DNA from: an uncultured Tessaracoccus sp.
Lineage (GTDB): Bacteria > Actinomycetota > Actinomycetes > Propionibacteriales > Propionibacteriaceae
Direction of reading: 5' to 3'
Assembly: GCF_943914565.1 (NCBI RefSeq)
Contig: NZ_CALUCN010000001.1
Location: forward strand, 62,001 to 126,000
DNA length: 64,000 bases
The notes under the pieces were generated by a model. The model was given only the letters and a program-made list of their open reading frames with translations, searched no databases and was not told where the DNA came from. The translations under genes were made by a program, and so were the position numbers. How positions within the stretch are numbered: position 1 is the stretch's first letter; the number at the start of each line of letters is the position of its first letter. Shown in pieces: positions 26,008 through 33,080 of the stretch.

Positions 26008-27150
26008 ATGTCCCACACGATCCCCGACACCATGCGCGCCGCCGTCCTGCGCGAGCCCGGCGACGGCCTGCACGTCGAGACCCTGCCCACCCCCAGGCCC
26101 CGCGACGGGGAGGTGCTCGTCAAGGTGGCCGCCTGTGGGATGTGTCACTCCGACCTGCACGTCATCAGCGGCGCGATCGACTTCCCGATGCCCTGCGTGC
26201 TCGGGCACGAGGTGGCCGGCACGCTCGTCGAGCTCGGCCCCGGCACCGGGCACACCGGGCTCGAGGTCGGTCAGCGCGTCGCCGGCGCCTTCCTCATGCC
26301 CTGCGGGCAGTGCGAGGCCTGCGCCCGTGGCCACGACGAGCTGTGCGCGCCCTTCTTCGAGATGAACCGGCTGCGCGGCGTCCTCTACGACGGCGAGACC
26401 AGGCTGGCCACGCCCGAGGGCGACCCGGTGTACATGTACTCGATGGGCGGCCTGGCCGAGTACGCGGTGATCCCCGCGACGTCGGTGACGCCCCTGCCCG
26501 AAGGGTTGGACGGTGTCACGTCGTCGGTGCTCGGCTGTGCGGCGATGACCGCCTACGGCGCCGTGCGCCACGGCGCGGACCTGCGACACGGTGAGACGGT
26601 CGCGGTCGTGGCCGTCGGGGGAGTGGGCAGCAGCATCTGCCGGATCGCGTCGGAGTTGGGGGCTGCGCAGCTGATCGCGATCGACGTCAGCGACGAGCAG
26701 CTCGCCGTGATGGAGGGCTTCGGCGCGACGGCGACGATCAACTCCGCCACCGAGGACGCCCGCGAGCGCGTGCTCGAACTCACCGACGGGCGTGGAGTGG
26801 ACGTCGCCTTCGAGGCGCTCGGGATCGGCGCGACGTGGAGGACCGCACTCGACGTGCTGGCCGACGGTGGGCGCATGGTGCCGATCGGACTCGGGGTCGG
26901 CGTGCAGACGGCGGAGGTGGAGATCAACCGCACCGTTCGTCGCAGCCAGAGCATCCTCGGCTCCTACGGGGCCAGGACTCGGACGGACCTGCCCGCGGTG
27001 GTGGGGCTCGCCGCGTCGGGCGCGATCGACCCGGATGCGCTCGTCACGAAGCACTTCCCGCTCGAGGACGCCCAGCGGGGCTACGAGATGCTCGAGCGCG
27101 GGGAGATCGTCGGGCGGGCCGTCGTCGACATGTCCCTCACTCGGTCATGA
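26008..27150 (+). CDS. zinc-dependent medium-chain alcohol dehydrogenase
   Basis: 380 residues. Catalytic zinc ligands are in ACGMCHSDLH and VLGHEVAG. The structural zinc has four cysteines in MPCGQCEACARGHDELC, and the NAD site is VVAVGGVGSSICRIASELG. It follows iolT by 79 bases and is probably in the same operon. It could oxidise another inositol isomer, a sugar alcohol or an aldehyde intermediate; no specific substrate can be assigned. It overlaps the convergent small membrane gene by 14 bases. Confidence 0.82.
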   Translation: MSHTIPDTMRAAVLREPGDGLHVETLPTPRPRDGEVLVKVAACGMCHSDLHVISGAIDFPMPCVLGHEVAGTLVELGPGTGHTGLEVGQRVAGAFLMPCGQCEACARGHDELCAPFFEMNRLRGVLYDGETRLATPEGDPVYMYSMGGLAEYAVIPATSVTPLPEGLDGVTSSVLGCAAMTAYGAVRHGADLRHGETVAVVAVGGVGSSICRIASELGAAQLIAIDVSDEQLAVMEGFGATATINSATEDARERVLELTDGRGVDVAFEALGIGATWRTALDVLADGGRMVPIGLGVGVQTAEVEINRTVRRSQSILGSYGARTRTDLPAVVGLAASGAIDPDALVTKHFPLEDAQRGYEMLERGEIVGRAVVDMSLTRS

Positions 27151-27364
27151 GCGAGATGGCCTTCCACGTGGCGAGGTAGGTCGCGACGACGGTGACGAGG
27201 CCGGCGAGGATGGCGAGCGCCGCGGAGCCGCTCAGCACGGCGAGCGTGGCGAGCGCACCGACGGCGGCCATCGTCGCGACGACGGATGCCTTCAGCAGCA
27301 CGCGGTGGCTGGCACGCAGGGGCGTGATCTCGACGAGGCGCGGGGCGAGAACGGAGGTGTGCAC
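27137..27364 (-). CDS. small membrane protein with an iol-type operator
   Basis: 75 residues from the GTG at 27364, which follows AAAGGAC. Two closely spaced hydrophobic segments fill residues about 20-65 (ASVVATMAAVGALATLAVLS, then AALAILAGLVTVVATYLA), with a short N-terminal tail. I do not recognise a family. An inositol-type operator lies about 95 bases upstream, so it may belong to the regulon. Its 3' end overlaps the dehydrogenase gene by 14 bases. Confidence 0.6.
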   Translation of the reverse strand: MHTSVLAPRLVEITPLRASHRVLLKASVVATMAAVGALATLAVLSGSAALAILAGLVTVVATYLATWKAISLMTE

Positions 27365-27458
27365 TGGGGGAAGTCCTTTCGGTCGTGGCCTGCGTGGACC
27401 TCCGCCGCGGGGAGAACCACGCGGCAGTGCGGTGTCGGGTGTCGGGTGTTCGGACAAG

Positions 27459-27470
27459 TTGTCCTGACAT
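27459..27470. promoter_or_regulatory. sixth inositol-type operator
   Basis: TTGTCCTGACAT keeps the TGTC-NN-GACA core and lies upstream of the minus-strand small membrane gene. It is at the far right border of the inositol island. Confidence 0.5.
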
Positions 27471-27516
27471 GACGGCTACACCACCGATCCTAGAGGGCTG
27501 TTGGATGAAACCCAAA

Positions 27517-27663
27517 CCGTCGTCGGGGTCCTTGGGTGGGATTAATGCCAGGCAGACGCAACCGGTGCTGCTGCAGCGCCGTACAGGTTTGCGGGTACCC
27601 GGGCCGTCGTCGGGGCGTGTGTGGGGCGGTGGAAGCCTGTGCTGCTGCAGCGCCGCACAGGTT
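27517..27663. repeat. two imperfect tandem repeats with hairpins
   Basis: Each unit begins with CCGTCGTCGGGG (27517-27528 and 27604-27615) and ends with a nearly identical 25-base block (27565-27589 and 27639-27663) differing at one base. In the second unit CCTGTGC and GCACAGG form a perfect stem around a TGCTGCAGCGCC loop; in the first the stem is damaged. Spacing inside the units differs by 13 bases. Confidence 0.65.
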
Positions 27664-27705
27664 GCAGGTGGCGTGGCGCGGCGTGGCCCCTGCCGCCCGG
27701 CGTGG

Positions 27706-27777
27706 CACGAAACGCCGTGTGCATCGCTGCAGAGGGCTCTTTTGGGCCCCGACGGTGGGTTTGCACGGCGTTTCGTG
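27706..27777. repeat. 14-base perfect inverted repeat
   Basis: CACGAAACGCCGTG (27706-27719) is repeated inverted as CACGGCGTTTCGTG (27764-27777), with 44 bases between. The first eleven bases also occur near 38790. It could be a large hairpin or the ends of a small decayed element. Confidence 0.55.
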
Positions 27778-27922
27778 TACGGCCCGGGCGGCGGGTGCAC
27801 GGTTGGGGTGGCGGGTGCTGGGCAGGGGCGGTGGCTGAGGTGCAGCGGCTCGCCGACGGCGCCGCTGGGGCGGCGCCTGCTCGGCCGGGCCGTTGCCCGA
27901 GACCCGGCCCCCGTCAGGCAAT

Positions 27923-27952
27923 TTGGGTCGCCTCGGTGACCCGACGTAGACT
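27923..27952 (+). promoter_or_regulatory. promoter of infA
   Basis: TTGGGT (27923-27928) and TAGACT (27947-27952) are separated by 18 bases, giving a leader of about 43 bases before the infA ATG. Confidence 0.5.
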
Positions 27953-28001
27953 GGCACGCGGACGTGCGTCTGCCGTCCCCGTCAGAGCAGATTGAGAGTA
28001 C

Positions 28002-28223
28002 ATGGCTAAGAAGGAAGGCGCCCTCGAGATGGAGGGCACCGTGGTCGAGGCACTGCCGAACGCGATGTTCCGAGTGGAGCTCGGCAACGGACACAAGGTG
28101 CTCGCGACCATCTCCGGCAAGATGCGACAGCACTACATCCGCATCCTGCCCGCGGATCGTGTCGTCGTGGAGATGTCCCCGTACGACCTCAACCGCGGAC
28201 GGATCGTCTACCGCCACAAGTGA
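28002..28223 (+). CDS. infA: translation initiation factor IF-1
   Basis: 73 residues with the OB-fold sequence AKKEGALEMEGTVVEALPN and GHKVLATISGKMRQHYIRIL. IF-1 binds the ribosomal A site during initiation. It is transcribed alone: a promoter lies upstream and a strong terminator follows. Confidence 0.98.
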   Translation: MAKKEGALEMEGTVVEALPNAMFRVELGNGHKVLATISGKMRQHYIRILPADRVVVEMSPYDLNRGRIVYRHK

Positions 28224-28284
28224 CCAGGCGTGGCCGTCCGGGCCACCGGTCTCCCGAAGCGACGTCGCACCGCGCGACGCCGAG

Positions 28285-28307
28285 CGCCCGGCAGTGCCGG
28301 GCGTTTT
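28285..28307 (+). terminator. Rho-independent terminator after infA
   Basis: CGCCCGGC (28285-28292) and GCCGGGCG (28296-28303) form a perfect eight-base stem with a three-base loop followed by TTTT. The T run overlaps the -35 box of the next promoter. Confidence 0.85.
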
Positions 28308-28334
28308 GTCATTTCCCCCGTGACCACGTAGAGT
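28306..28334 (+). promoter_or_regulatory. promoter of the rpmJ-rpsM-rpoA operon
   Basis: TTGTCA (28306-28311) and TAGAGT (28329-28334) are spaced by 17 bases. It starts directly from the tail of the infA terminator, giving a leader of about 105 bases. Confidence 0.65.
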
Positions 28335-28444
28335 GGGCGGTCGGTCGTCTGGTGCTGCGCGCCCGCGCTGCGCTGGCGTCCGAGACCATCCACCACAAGA
28401 TTGGGCACTGCCGTGCCCAGTCGCTGATTGCAAAGGTTGCTCGA

Positions 28445-28558
28445 ATGAAGGTTCAGCCGAGCGTCAAGAAGATCTGCGACAAGTGCAAGGTGATCCGCCG
28501 GCACGGTCGTGTGATGGTGATCTGCGACAACCCGCGCCACAAGCAGCGGCAGGGCTGA
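28445..28558 (+). CDS. rpmJ: 50S ribosomal protein L36 (bL36), zinc form
   Basis: 37 residues, starting MKVQPSVKKICDKCKVIRRH. The zinc ligands are visible as two Cys in ICDKC, a Cys in VICDNPRH and the His of that motif. The ATG at 28445 is preceded by AAAGGTTGCTCGA. Confidence 0.95.
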   Translation: MKVQPSVKKICDKCKVIRRHGRVMVICDNPRHKQRQG

Positions 28559-28769
28559 GCGCAGACCACCACGGCAGGGAGCACCCCCGCCGTTGACAAC
28601 TGAAGCAACGTGCACGCAAAAGGTTGGCGCCGCCAGCCCACACCCCCGGACGAAGGCCGGGGCCCCGTGGTCGAAGTATCGACCTGCCAAGGCAGCGGGG
28701 ACGCGTCACGCCACACACCTTCGCGGCCGGGCCGGAACCCGGTCGAGACCTGAAGAAAGGTACCGCCTG
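28559..28769. other. 211-base leader between rpmJ and rpsM
   Basis: No gene is visible. A hairpin CCCCGG (28644-28649) with CCGGGG (28657-28662) stands in the middle. A TTGACA (28594-28599) occurs without a good -10. In other bacteria the rpsM leader is the S4 control site; nothing here proves that. Confidence 0.4.
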
Positions 28770-29144
28770 ATGGCACGCCTCGCTGGTGTCGATCTCCCGC
28801 GCGAAAAGCGCCTGGAGGTCGCACTCACCTACATCTTCGGCATCGGCAAGACCCGAGCTGCCGAGACCCTCGCCGCCACGGGAGTGAGCGGCGACCTCCG
28901 AGTCCACGAGCTCACGGAGGAGCAGCTCGTCAAGCTGCGTGACCACATCGAGGGCAACTACGAGATCGAGGGTGACCTCCGTCGTAGTGTCGCCGCCGAC
29001 ATCCGCCGCAAGGTCGAGATCGGCAACTACCAGGGTCGTCGTCACCGCGCCGGGCTCCCCGTGCGTGGTCAGCGCACGCGGACCAACGCCCGCACCCGCA
29101 AGGGCAAGAAGAAGTCCGTCGCAGGCAAGAAGAAGGCGCGCTGA
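28770..29144 (+). CDS. rpsM: 30S ribosomal protein S13 (uS13)
   Basis: 124 residues opening MARLAGVDLPREKRLEVALTYIFGIG in the protein and containing GLPVRGQRTRTNARTRKG. S13 sits in the 30S head and contacts the 50S subunit and P-site tRNA. The start at 28770 follows AAGAAAGGT. Confidence 0.97.
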   Translation: MARLAGVDLPREKRLEVALTYIFGIGKTRAAETLAATGVSGDLRVHELTEEQLVKLRDHIEGNYEIEGDLRRSVAADIRRKVEIGNYQGRRHRAGLPVRGQRTRTNARTRKGKKKSVAGKKKAR

Positions 29145-29186
29145 CCCCCAGCGGTGAGCCGGAACAGAAGACTGTAGGAGAAACAC

Positions 29187-29591
29187 ATGGCTACTGCTGG
29201 CCGAAAGGGCGCTCAGACCAAGATGCGCCGCAAGGAGAAGAAGAGCGTGCTCGTGGGGCAGGCCCACATCAAGAGCACCTTCAACAACACCATCATCTCG
29301 ATCGCCGATCCCAGTGGCGCCGTCGTCGCCTGGGCCTCCGCCGGCACCGTCGGCTTCAAGGGATCGCGCAAGTCCACGCCGTTCGCCGCCCAGATGGCCG
29401 CTGAGGCCGCGGGTCGTCGCGCCATGGAGCACGGCATGAAGCGCGTGGACGTGTTCGTCAAGGGACCCGGCTCGGGTCGTGAGACCGCCATCCGTTCGCT
29501 CGGCGCCATCGGGCTCGAGGTCGGGACGATTTCCGACGTGACCCCGGTGCCGCACAACGGCTGCCGCCCGCCGAAGCGTCGTCGCGTCTAG
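29187..29591 (+). CDS. rpsK: 30S ribosomal protein S11 (uS11)
   Basis: 134 residues with HIKSTFNNTIISIAD and the C-terminal PVPHNGCRPPKRRRV. S11 lies on the 30S platform near the mRNA exit. It follows rpsM by 42 bases. Confidence 0.97.
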   Translation: MATAGRKGAQTKMRRKEKKSVLVGQAHIKSTFNNTIISIADPSGAVVAWASAGTVGFKGSRKSTPFAAQMAAEAAGRRAMEHGMKRVDVFVKGPGSGRETAIRSLGAIGLEVGTISDVTPVPHNGCRPPKRRRV

Positions 29592-29625
29592 GCCGTTTCC
29601 GAGAGAGAAAGGACAACAGGGAATC

Positions 29626-30231
29626 ATGGCTCGTTACACCGGCCCCCTCACCAAGAAGTCTCGCCGTCTCGGGACCGACCTCGTCGGCGGCGACAAGAAC
29701 TACGAGCGTCGCCCGTACCCCCCGGGCCAGCACGGTCGCGGGCGCACCAAGGACTCCGAGTACTCGCTGCAGCTCAAGGAGAAGCAGAAGGCGCGTTACG
29801 CCTACGGCGTGCTCGAGAAGCAGTTCCGTCGGTACTACGAGGAGGCGGACCGTCTCCCCGGCAAGACCGGTGACAACCTGCTGCGCATCCTCGAGACCCG
29901 CCTCGACAACGTCGTGTACCGTGCCGGCTTCGCCGCGACGCGCCGCCAGGCCCGGCAGCTCGTCGTCCACGGGCACTTCCTCGTCAACGGCAAGCGCGTG
30001 AACATTCCGTCGTACCGCGTGAGCGAGAAGGACATCGTCGACGTCGCCGAGAAGTCGATGAACCTCCACCCGCTCGTCGTGGCGCGTGAGACGCACCACG
30101 AGCGCACCGTCCCCGCCTGGCTCGAGGCCCGGCCGAACCGGATGCGCATCTTGGTGCACCAGCTCCCCGTCCGCGAGCAGATCGTCGTGGACGTCCAGGA
30201 GCAGATGATCGTCGAGCTCTACTCGAAGTAG
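29626..30231 (+). CDS. rpsD: 30S ribosomal protein S4 (uS4)
   Basis: 201 residues; ARYTGPLTKKSRRLGTDL at the start and the S4 RNA-binding domain RQARQLVVHGHFLVNGKRVN. The N-terminal zinc cysteines found in some S4 proteins are absent, so this is the zinc-free form. S4 initiates 30S body assembly. Confidence 0.97.
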   Translation: MARYTGPLTKKSRRLGTDLVGGDKNYERRPYPPGQHGRGRTKDSEYSLQLKEKQKARYAYGVLEKQFRRYYEEADRLPGKTGDNLLRILETRLDNVVYRAGFAATRRQARQLVVHGHFLVNGKRVNIPSYRVSEKDIVDVAEKSMNLHPLVVARETHHERTVPAWLEARPNRMRILVHQLPVREQIVVDVQEQMIVELYSK

Positions 30232-30238
30232 TGACTCC

Positions 30239-30266
30239 GGGGCCGGACGCGCACGTGTCCGGCCCC
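30239..30266 (+). terminator. hairpin between rpsD and rpoA
   Basis: GGGGCCGGAC (30239-30248) pairs perfectly with GTCCGGCCCC (30257-30266). There is no T run; it may attenuate or process the transcript to set the rpoA level. Confidence 0.55.
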
Positions 30267-30310
30267 GCTATCGCACCATCAAATAGCGGTTGGTGCGGAA
30301 AGGAACATCC

Positions 30311-31327
30311 ATGCTCATCACTCAGCGTCCCACCCTCTCGGAAGAGGTCATCTCGGACCACCGCTCGAGGTTCGTCCTCGAGCCCTTGGAGCCCGGGTTC
30401 GGGTACACGCTCGGCAACTCGCTGCGTCGCACGCTGCTGTCGTCGATCCCCGGTGCCTCGGTCACGAGCATCAAGATCGAGGGCAACCAGCACGAGTTCT
30501 CCACCCTGGAGGGCGTCGTGGAGGATGTCACCGAGATCATCCTCAACCTGAAGGGTCTCGTGCTCTCCTCCGAGGAGGACGAGCCCGTGGTGATGTACCT
30601 GCGCAAGGCGGGCGCCGGGGCGGTCACCGCCGCCGACATCCAGCCGCCGGCCGGGGTCCAGATCCACAACCCCGAGCTGCACATCGCCGAGCTGGCCGAG
30701 GACGGCAAGCTCGAGATGGAGCTCGTCGTGGAGCGCGGTCGCGGCTACGTCTCGTCGGCGCAGAACAAGAACCCCGACGCCGAGATCGGCCGGATCCCCG
30801 TCGACTCGATCTACTCGCCGGTGCTCAAGGTCACCTACAAGGTGGAGGCCACCCGTGTCGCCCAGCGCACGGACTTCGACCGCTTGGTGATCGACGTCGA
30901 GACGAAGCCCAGCATCGCCCCGCGCGACGCGGTGGCCTCCGCCGGAGGGACCCTCGTCGAGCTGTTCGGTCTGGCCCGTGAGCTCAACGTCAACGCCGAG
31001 GGCATCGAGATCGGCCCGTCGCCCGTCGACGAGCAGATCGCCGAGTCGCTGAACCTCCCCGTCGAGGACCTCGAGCTGTCCGTCCGGTCGTACAACTGCC
31101 TGAAGCGCGAGGGCATCCACACCGTGGGCGAGCTCGTCGCCCGCAGCGAGGAGGACCTCCTGGACATCCGCAACTTCGGCAACAAGTCGATCGAGGAGGT
31201 CAAGGAGACCCTGGCGGGCCTCGGCCTCACCCTGCGCGACTCGTCGCCGGGCTTCGACCCGATCGAGGCCATCGAGCGCTACGACGAGGACAACGACCAG
31301 GACTTCGCCGAGACCGAGCAGTACTGA
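30311..31327 (+). CDS. rpoA: DNA-directed RNA polymerase subunit alpha
   Basis: 338 residues. The N-terminal dimerisation domain contains LEPGFGYTLGNSLRRTLLSS. The C-terminal UP-element-binding domain begins near LELSVRSYNCLKREGIHTV and includes the helix-hairpin-helix NFGNKSIEEVKETLAGLGL. The ATG at 30311 follows GGAAAGGAAC; a start seven codons upstream is less likely. Confidence 0.97.
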   Translation: MLITQRPTLSEEVISDHRSRFVLEPLEPGFGYTLGNSLRRTLLSSIPGASVTSIKIEGNQHEFSTLEGVVEDVTEIILNLKGLVLSSEEDEPVVMYLRKAGAGAVTAADIQPPAGVQIHNPELHIAELAEDGKLEMELVVERGRGYVSSAQNKNPDAEIGRIPVDSIYSPVLKVTYKVEATRVAQRTDFDRLVIDVETKPSIAPRDAVASAGGTLVELFGLARELNVNAEGIEIGPSPVDEQIAESLNLPVEDLELSVRSYNCLKREGIHTVGELVARSEEDLLDIRNFGNKSIEEVKETLAGLGLTLRDSSPGFDPIEAIERYDEDNDQDFAETEQY

Positions 31328-31372
31328 CCCGCCCGAGCCGGAAGGCTCACCCACAATTCTGGAGAAACCAAC

Positions 31373-31960
31373 ATGCCTAAGCCAACCAAGGGCCCGCGCC
31401 TGGGCGGCAACGCCAGCCACGAGGGGATCATCCTCCGCAACCTGGCCAGCCAGCTCTTCCAGCACGGCCGCATCACCACCACGGAGACGAAGGCCCGTCG
31501 CCTGCAGCCGCTGGCCGAGCGTTTCATCACCAAGGGCAAGCGCGGTGATCTCGCCGCCCGCCGCGAGGTGCTGAAGGACCTCACCAACAGGGGCGTCGTC
31601 GCGACGCTGTTCGAGGAGATCGCCCCGGCCATGGCCGAGCGCGAGGGTGGCTACACCCGCATCACCAAGATCGGCCCCCGCAAGGGCGACAACGCGCCGA
31701 TGGCCGTGATCGAGCTCGTCACCGAGCCGGTGGAGAAGAAGGCTGCCCCGGCGAAGCCCGCACCGGCCGCCGCCGAGGCCGAGGTGTCGGAGGAGGCCAA
31801 GGTCGACGACCAGGCCGTCGAGACTGCTGAGGTCGAGACGCCCGTCGAGGAGACCGAGGCCGCTGCCGCAGAGGAGGCCGAGGTGTCGGAGGAGGCCAAG
31901 GTCGACGACCAGGCCGTGGAGACCGCTGAGGTCGAGACCCCGGCCGACGAGGCCAAGTAG
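31373..31960 (+). CDS. rplQ: 50S ribosomal protein L17 (bL17) with long acidic tail
   Basis: 195 residues. The L17 core spans about residues 1-120 (PKPTKGPRLGGNASHEGIIL to NAPMAVIELV). A tail of about 75 residues follows, rich in Glu, Ala and Val. It contains two copies of AEVSEEAKVDDQAVETAEVE separated by 33 residues start to start. Many actinobacterial L17 proteins have extended tails; the tandem acidic repeat is the odd feature. The tail is probably disordered and solvent exposed. Confidence 0.95.
   Translation: MPKPTKGPRLGGNASHEGIILRNLASQLFQHGRITTTETKARRLQPLAERFITKGKRGDLAARREVLKDLTNRGVVATLFEEIAPAMAEREGGYTRITKIGPRKGDNAPMAVIELVTEPVEKKAAPAKPAPAAAEAEVSEEAKVDDQAVETAEVETPVEETEAAAAEEAEVSEEAKVDDQAVETAEVETPADEAK
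31775..31938 (+). repeat. 65-base direct repeat inside rplQ
   Basis: 31775-31839 and 31874-31938 are nearly identical in-frame copies 99 bases apart, differing at about three bases, mostly synonymous. They encode the repeated acidic segment of the L17 tail. Confidence 0.85.
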
Positions 31961-31978
31961 CTCCTGCTCCCGCAGAGC

Positions 31979-32011
31979 CGAGGAGGGATCCCTGCAAGGG
32001 GTCCCTCCTCG
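31979..32011. terminator. terminator between rplQ and modC
   Basis: CGAGGAGGGATCCC (31979-31992) pairs with GGGGTCCCTCCTCG (31998-32011) with one wobble pair. It separates two convergent genes and probably works in both directions. Confidence 0.75.
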
Positions 32012-32018
32012 TCGCACG

Positions 32019-33080
32019 TCAGGGGCGAGCGGCAGGGTCCTCGGCGGGCAGGATGCGCACGCGGGCCGCGTCGAGCGCGAGCGAGCGCTCACGGCCGATC
32101 AGGTGGTCGACGTCAGGGGCGTCGACGAGGGCCTGGGTCACGCGCACCTGCTCACCGCCCCACTCGGTGGTGAGCTCCGCCAGACCGGCCCGCCACGCGA
32201 CCTCGCGCACTCGGCAGGGGAGCGCGTCGGGGGCGGCGCCCGCCACGAGCCGAGCCGCCGACGGCGGGAAGACGAGCCGGGCGCGTCCCTGCGCGGGGTC
32301 CGCGACGAGGCCCGGCACGGGCAGCGCACCGATGCGTACGGCGCCGTCCGCACCCACCGTCGCGGCGACGGTGTTGAAGCCGGCCAGGGACGCCAGGAAC
32401 GCGCTGCGTGGCGCGGCGAGCACCTCGCGCAGCGGCCCTTCCTCCACGACGTGCCCGCGGTCGAGCACGACGACGCGGTCGGCGAGCGCGATGGCGTCGC
32501 GGAGGTCATGGGTGACGAGCACCGTCGTGACCTGCTCGAGCTGCGTGCGCAGGAGCCGGCGCAGATCGCTCGCGACGTCGACGTCCAGCGCGGTGAGCGG
32601 CTCGTCGAGCAGCACGACGTCGGGCTCGATCGCGAGCGCCCGCGCGAGCGCCACTCGCTGCCGCTGACCGCCGGAGAGCGTGCCCACCCGACGGTGGCCC
32701 CAGTCCGCGCACCCGAGTGCCGTGAGCACCGCGTGGGCCCGCTCCCGCGCCGCGCCGCGGCGGGCGCCGCGGGCGAGGGGCCCGAACATCACGTTGCCCA
32801 GGACGTCGAGGTGGGGGAAGAGGGTGGGACGCTGCTCGAGGTGGGCGACCCGCCGTCGGTGGGGCGGGAGGTGGCGGCGTTCGTCGGCGACGACGCGTCC
32901 CCCGATCGCGACGGTGCCGCTGCTCGGGCGCAGGGTCCCGGCGAGCAGCCGCAGCAGGGTCGTCTTGCCGGCGCCGTTCGGGCCCACGACGGCGAGATGG
33001 TCGCCCGCGGCCACTCGGAGGTCCACGTCGAGGCCCTGGGGCTGGACGCTCGCCCGGACGTGCAGTGCGTCAGCGCTCAC
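32019..33080 (-). CDS. modC: molybdate ABC transporter ATP-binding protein
   Basis: 353 residues. Walker A is GPNGAGKTTLLRLLAG, the signature is LSGGQRQRVALARAL, and Walker B is VVLLDEPLTALD. The C-terminal 120 residues form a Mop/TOBE-like domain usual in ModC. The GTG at 33080 is preceded by AGGAGGCGCA and overlaps the end of modB by 11 bases. It energises high-affinity molybdate uptake feeding the cofactor genes that follow. Confidence 0.9.
   Translation of the reverse strand: MSADALHVRASVQPQGLDVDLRVAAGDHLAVVGPNGAGKTTLLRLLAGTLRPSSGTVAIGGRVVADERRHLPPHRRRVAHLEQRPTLFPHLDVLGNVMFGPLARGARRGAARERAHAVLTALGCADWGHRRVGTLSGGQRQRVALARALAIEPDVVLLDEPLTALDVDVASDLRRLLRTQLEQVTTVLVTHDLRDAIALADRVVVLDRGHVVEEGPLREVLAAPRSAFLASLAGFNTVAATVGADGAVRIGALPVPGLVADPAQGRARLVFPPSAARLVAGAAPDALPCRVREVAWRAGLAELTTEWGGEQVRVTQALVDAPDVDHLIGRERSLALDAARVRILPAEDPAARP

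Larger units (their letters stand above)
27365..28001. other. 637-base non-coding region before infA
   Basis: No convincing gene on either strand; the translated frames are low-complexity Arg/Pro/Ala sequence. It contains an operator copy (27459-27470), two imperfect tandem repeats each with a hairpin (27517-27663), a 14-base inverted repeat (27706-27777) and the infA promoter. Confidence 0.6.

Noticed and set aside
23796..26123. A 775-codon minus-strand frame opposite the aldolase and porter genes
   Set aside because: His/Asp/Glu/Arg-rich translation with no domain; the plus-strand porter motifs are unambiguous.
27490..27957. Possible Pro/Arg-rich protein in the repeat region before infA
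   Set aside because: Composition follows the GC-rich repeats, no ribosome site, and frames on both strands look equally random.
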